Origin: an uncultured Pseudorhodobacter sp.
Lineage (GTDB): Bacteria; Pseudomonadota; Alphaproteobacteria; Rhodobacterales; Rhodobacteraceae
NCBI GenBank assembly: GCA_945952425.1
Contig: CAMFIX010000023.1
Coordinates: forward strand, 1 to 14,568
DNA length: 14,568 bases
Reading direction: 5' to 3'
The position numbers were made by a program, and so were the translations under genes. The stretch's first letter is position 1. Every line of letters begins with the position of its first letter. The notes under the pieces are model-generated. The model made no database searches. It saw nothing but the letters and a program-made list of their open reading frames with translations, and had not been told where the DNA came from. Of the stretch, positions 14,386 to 14,568 are shown piece after piece.

Positions 14386-14568
14386 ATGCCCGCCATGACC
14401 GAGCCGAAACTGATCGCCGGCAACGCCAACCTGACCCTCGCCAAATCCATCGCGCGCCGCATGTCGATGCACCGCGGCATGTCGGTCAGCCTGGTGGATG
14501 CGCGGGTCGAACGCTTCAACGACCAGGAAATCTTCGTCGAGGTCTATGAGAATGTCCGGGGCGAGGAC
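14386..14568 (+). CDS. prs: Ribose-phosphate pyrophosphokinase, N-terminal part
   Basis: Prs transfers pyrophosphate from ATP to ribose 5-phosphate, giving PRPP for purine, pyrimidine, histidine, tryptophan and NAD synthesis in the cytoplasm. Only the first 61 codons lie in the window. The sequence reads KLIAGNANLTLAKSIARR, then SLVDARVERFNDQEIFVEVY and ENVRGED, all strongly typical of alphaproteobacterial Prs; RFNDQE corresponds to the conserved segment near the ATP site. ATG at 14386 has GGAAGGA at good spacing; the ATG at 14395 is a weaker choice. The active-site flag region and PRPP-binding loop are beyond the right edge. It diverges from the isomerase-like gene. Confidence 0.95.
   Translation, partial: MPAMTEPKLIAGNANLTLAKSIARRMSMHRGMSVSLVDARVERFNDQEIFVEVYENVRGED

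Overview
This window is a dense, GC-rich stretch of chromosome from an alphaproteobacterium, most likely a Rhodobacterales member close to Paracoccus. The evidence is the protein content: a GGM-tailed GroEL with a CIRCE-controlled groESL operon, a class II (manganese) pyrophosphatase, a DxWG-type HAD hydrolase followed by a MaoC protein and ribF, a YcgN-type Cys-rich protein, and an alphaproteobacterial Prs N-terminus. A repeated-looking intergenic motif (ATACTGGTCTAAATATCCC) also recalls Rhodobacterales genomes, but that is from memory. I see no mobile element, phage gene, tRNA, rRNA or CRISPR array, and codon use looks uniform. It reads as core chromosome, not an island.

Layout, left to right. 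Minus strand: a sulfate adenylyltransferase cut by the left edge (1-1062), a possible terminator, then trxB (1246-2187). trxB diverges from an Lrp-type regulator on the plus strand (2385-2885) across a 197-base gap holding phased TTGC repeats and an AT-rich palindrome. lrp converges with a SUKH-like gene (2941-3615, minus). This gene follows the intrinsic terminator of groES-groEL (3708-5710, minus), whose upstream region carries a TTGACA promoter and a perfect CIRCE operator.

Plus strand from 5882: a secreted TraB/GumN-family protein translationally coupled to an EamA/DMT transporter; the manganese pyrophosphatase behind a good sigma-70-type promoter overlapped by a 9-bp inverted repeat; a HAD-IIA hydrolase preceded by two AT-rich hairpins; MaoC and ribF; a YcgN-family protein abutting a threonine aldolase (TGAATG). 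The 190-base gap after the aldolase contains the repeated-looking motif, a pair of mutually exclusive stems and a GC-rich hairpin. A minus-strand pair (alpha/beta hydrolase and 2-hydroxychromene-2-carboxylate isomerase-like protein) overlaps by 22 bases. It diverges from prs, which runs off the right edge.

The functions are mostly housekeeping: sulfate activation, thiol redox balance, amino-acid-responsive regulation, protein folding, pyrophosphate removal, flavin synthesis and PRPP synthesis. The gene set does not form a new defence or biosynthetic system that I can see. The best leads are non-coding: the trxB/lrp control region, the hairpins at 8744-8792, the alternative stems at 12826-12866, the palindrome over the pyrophosphatase promoter, and the groES-groEL intergenic hairpin. 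The main protein lead is the orphan SUKH-like gene.
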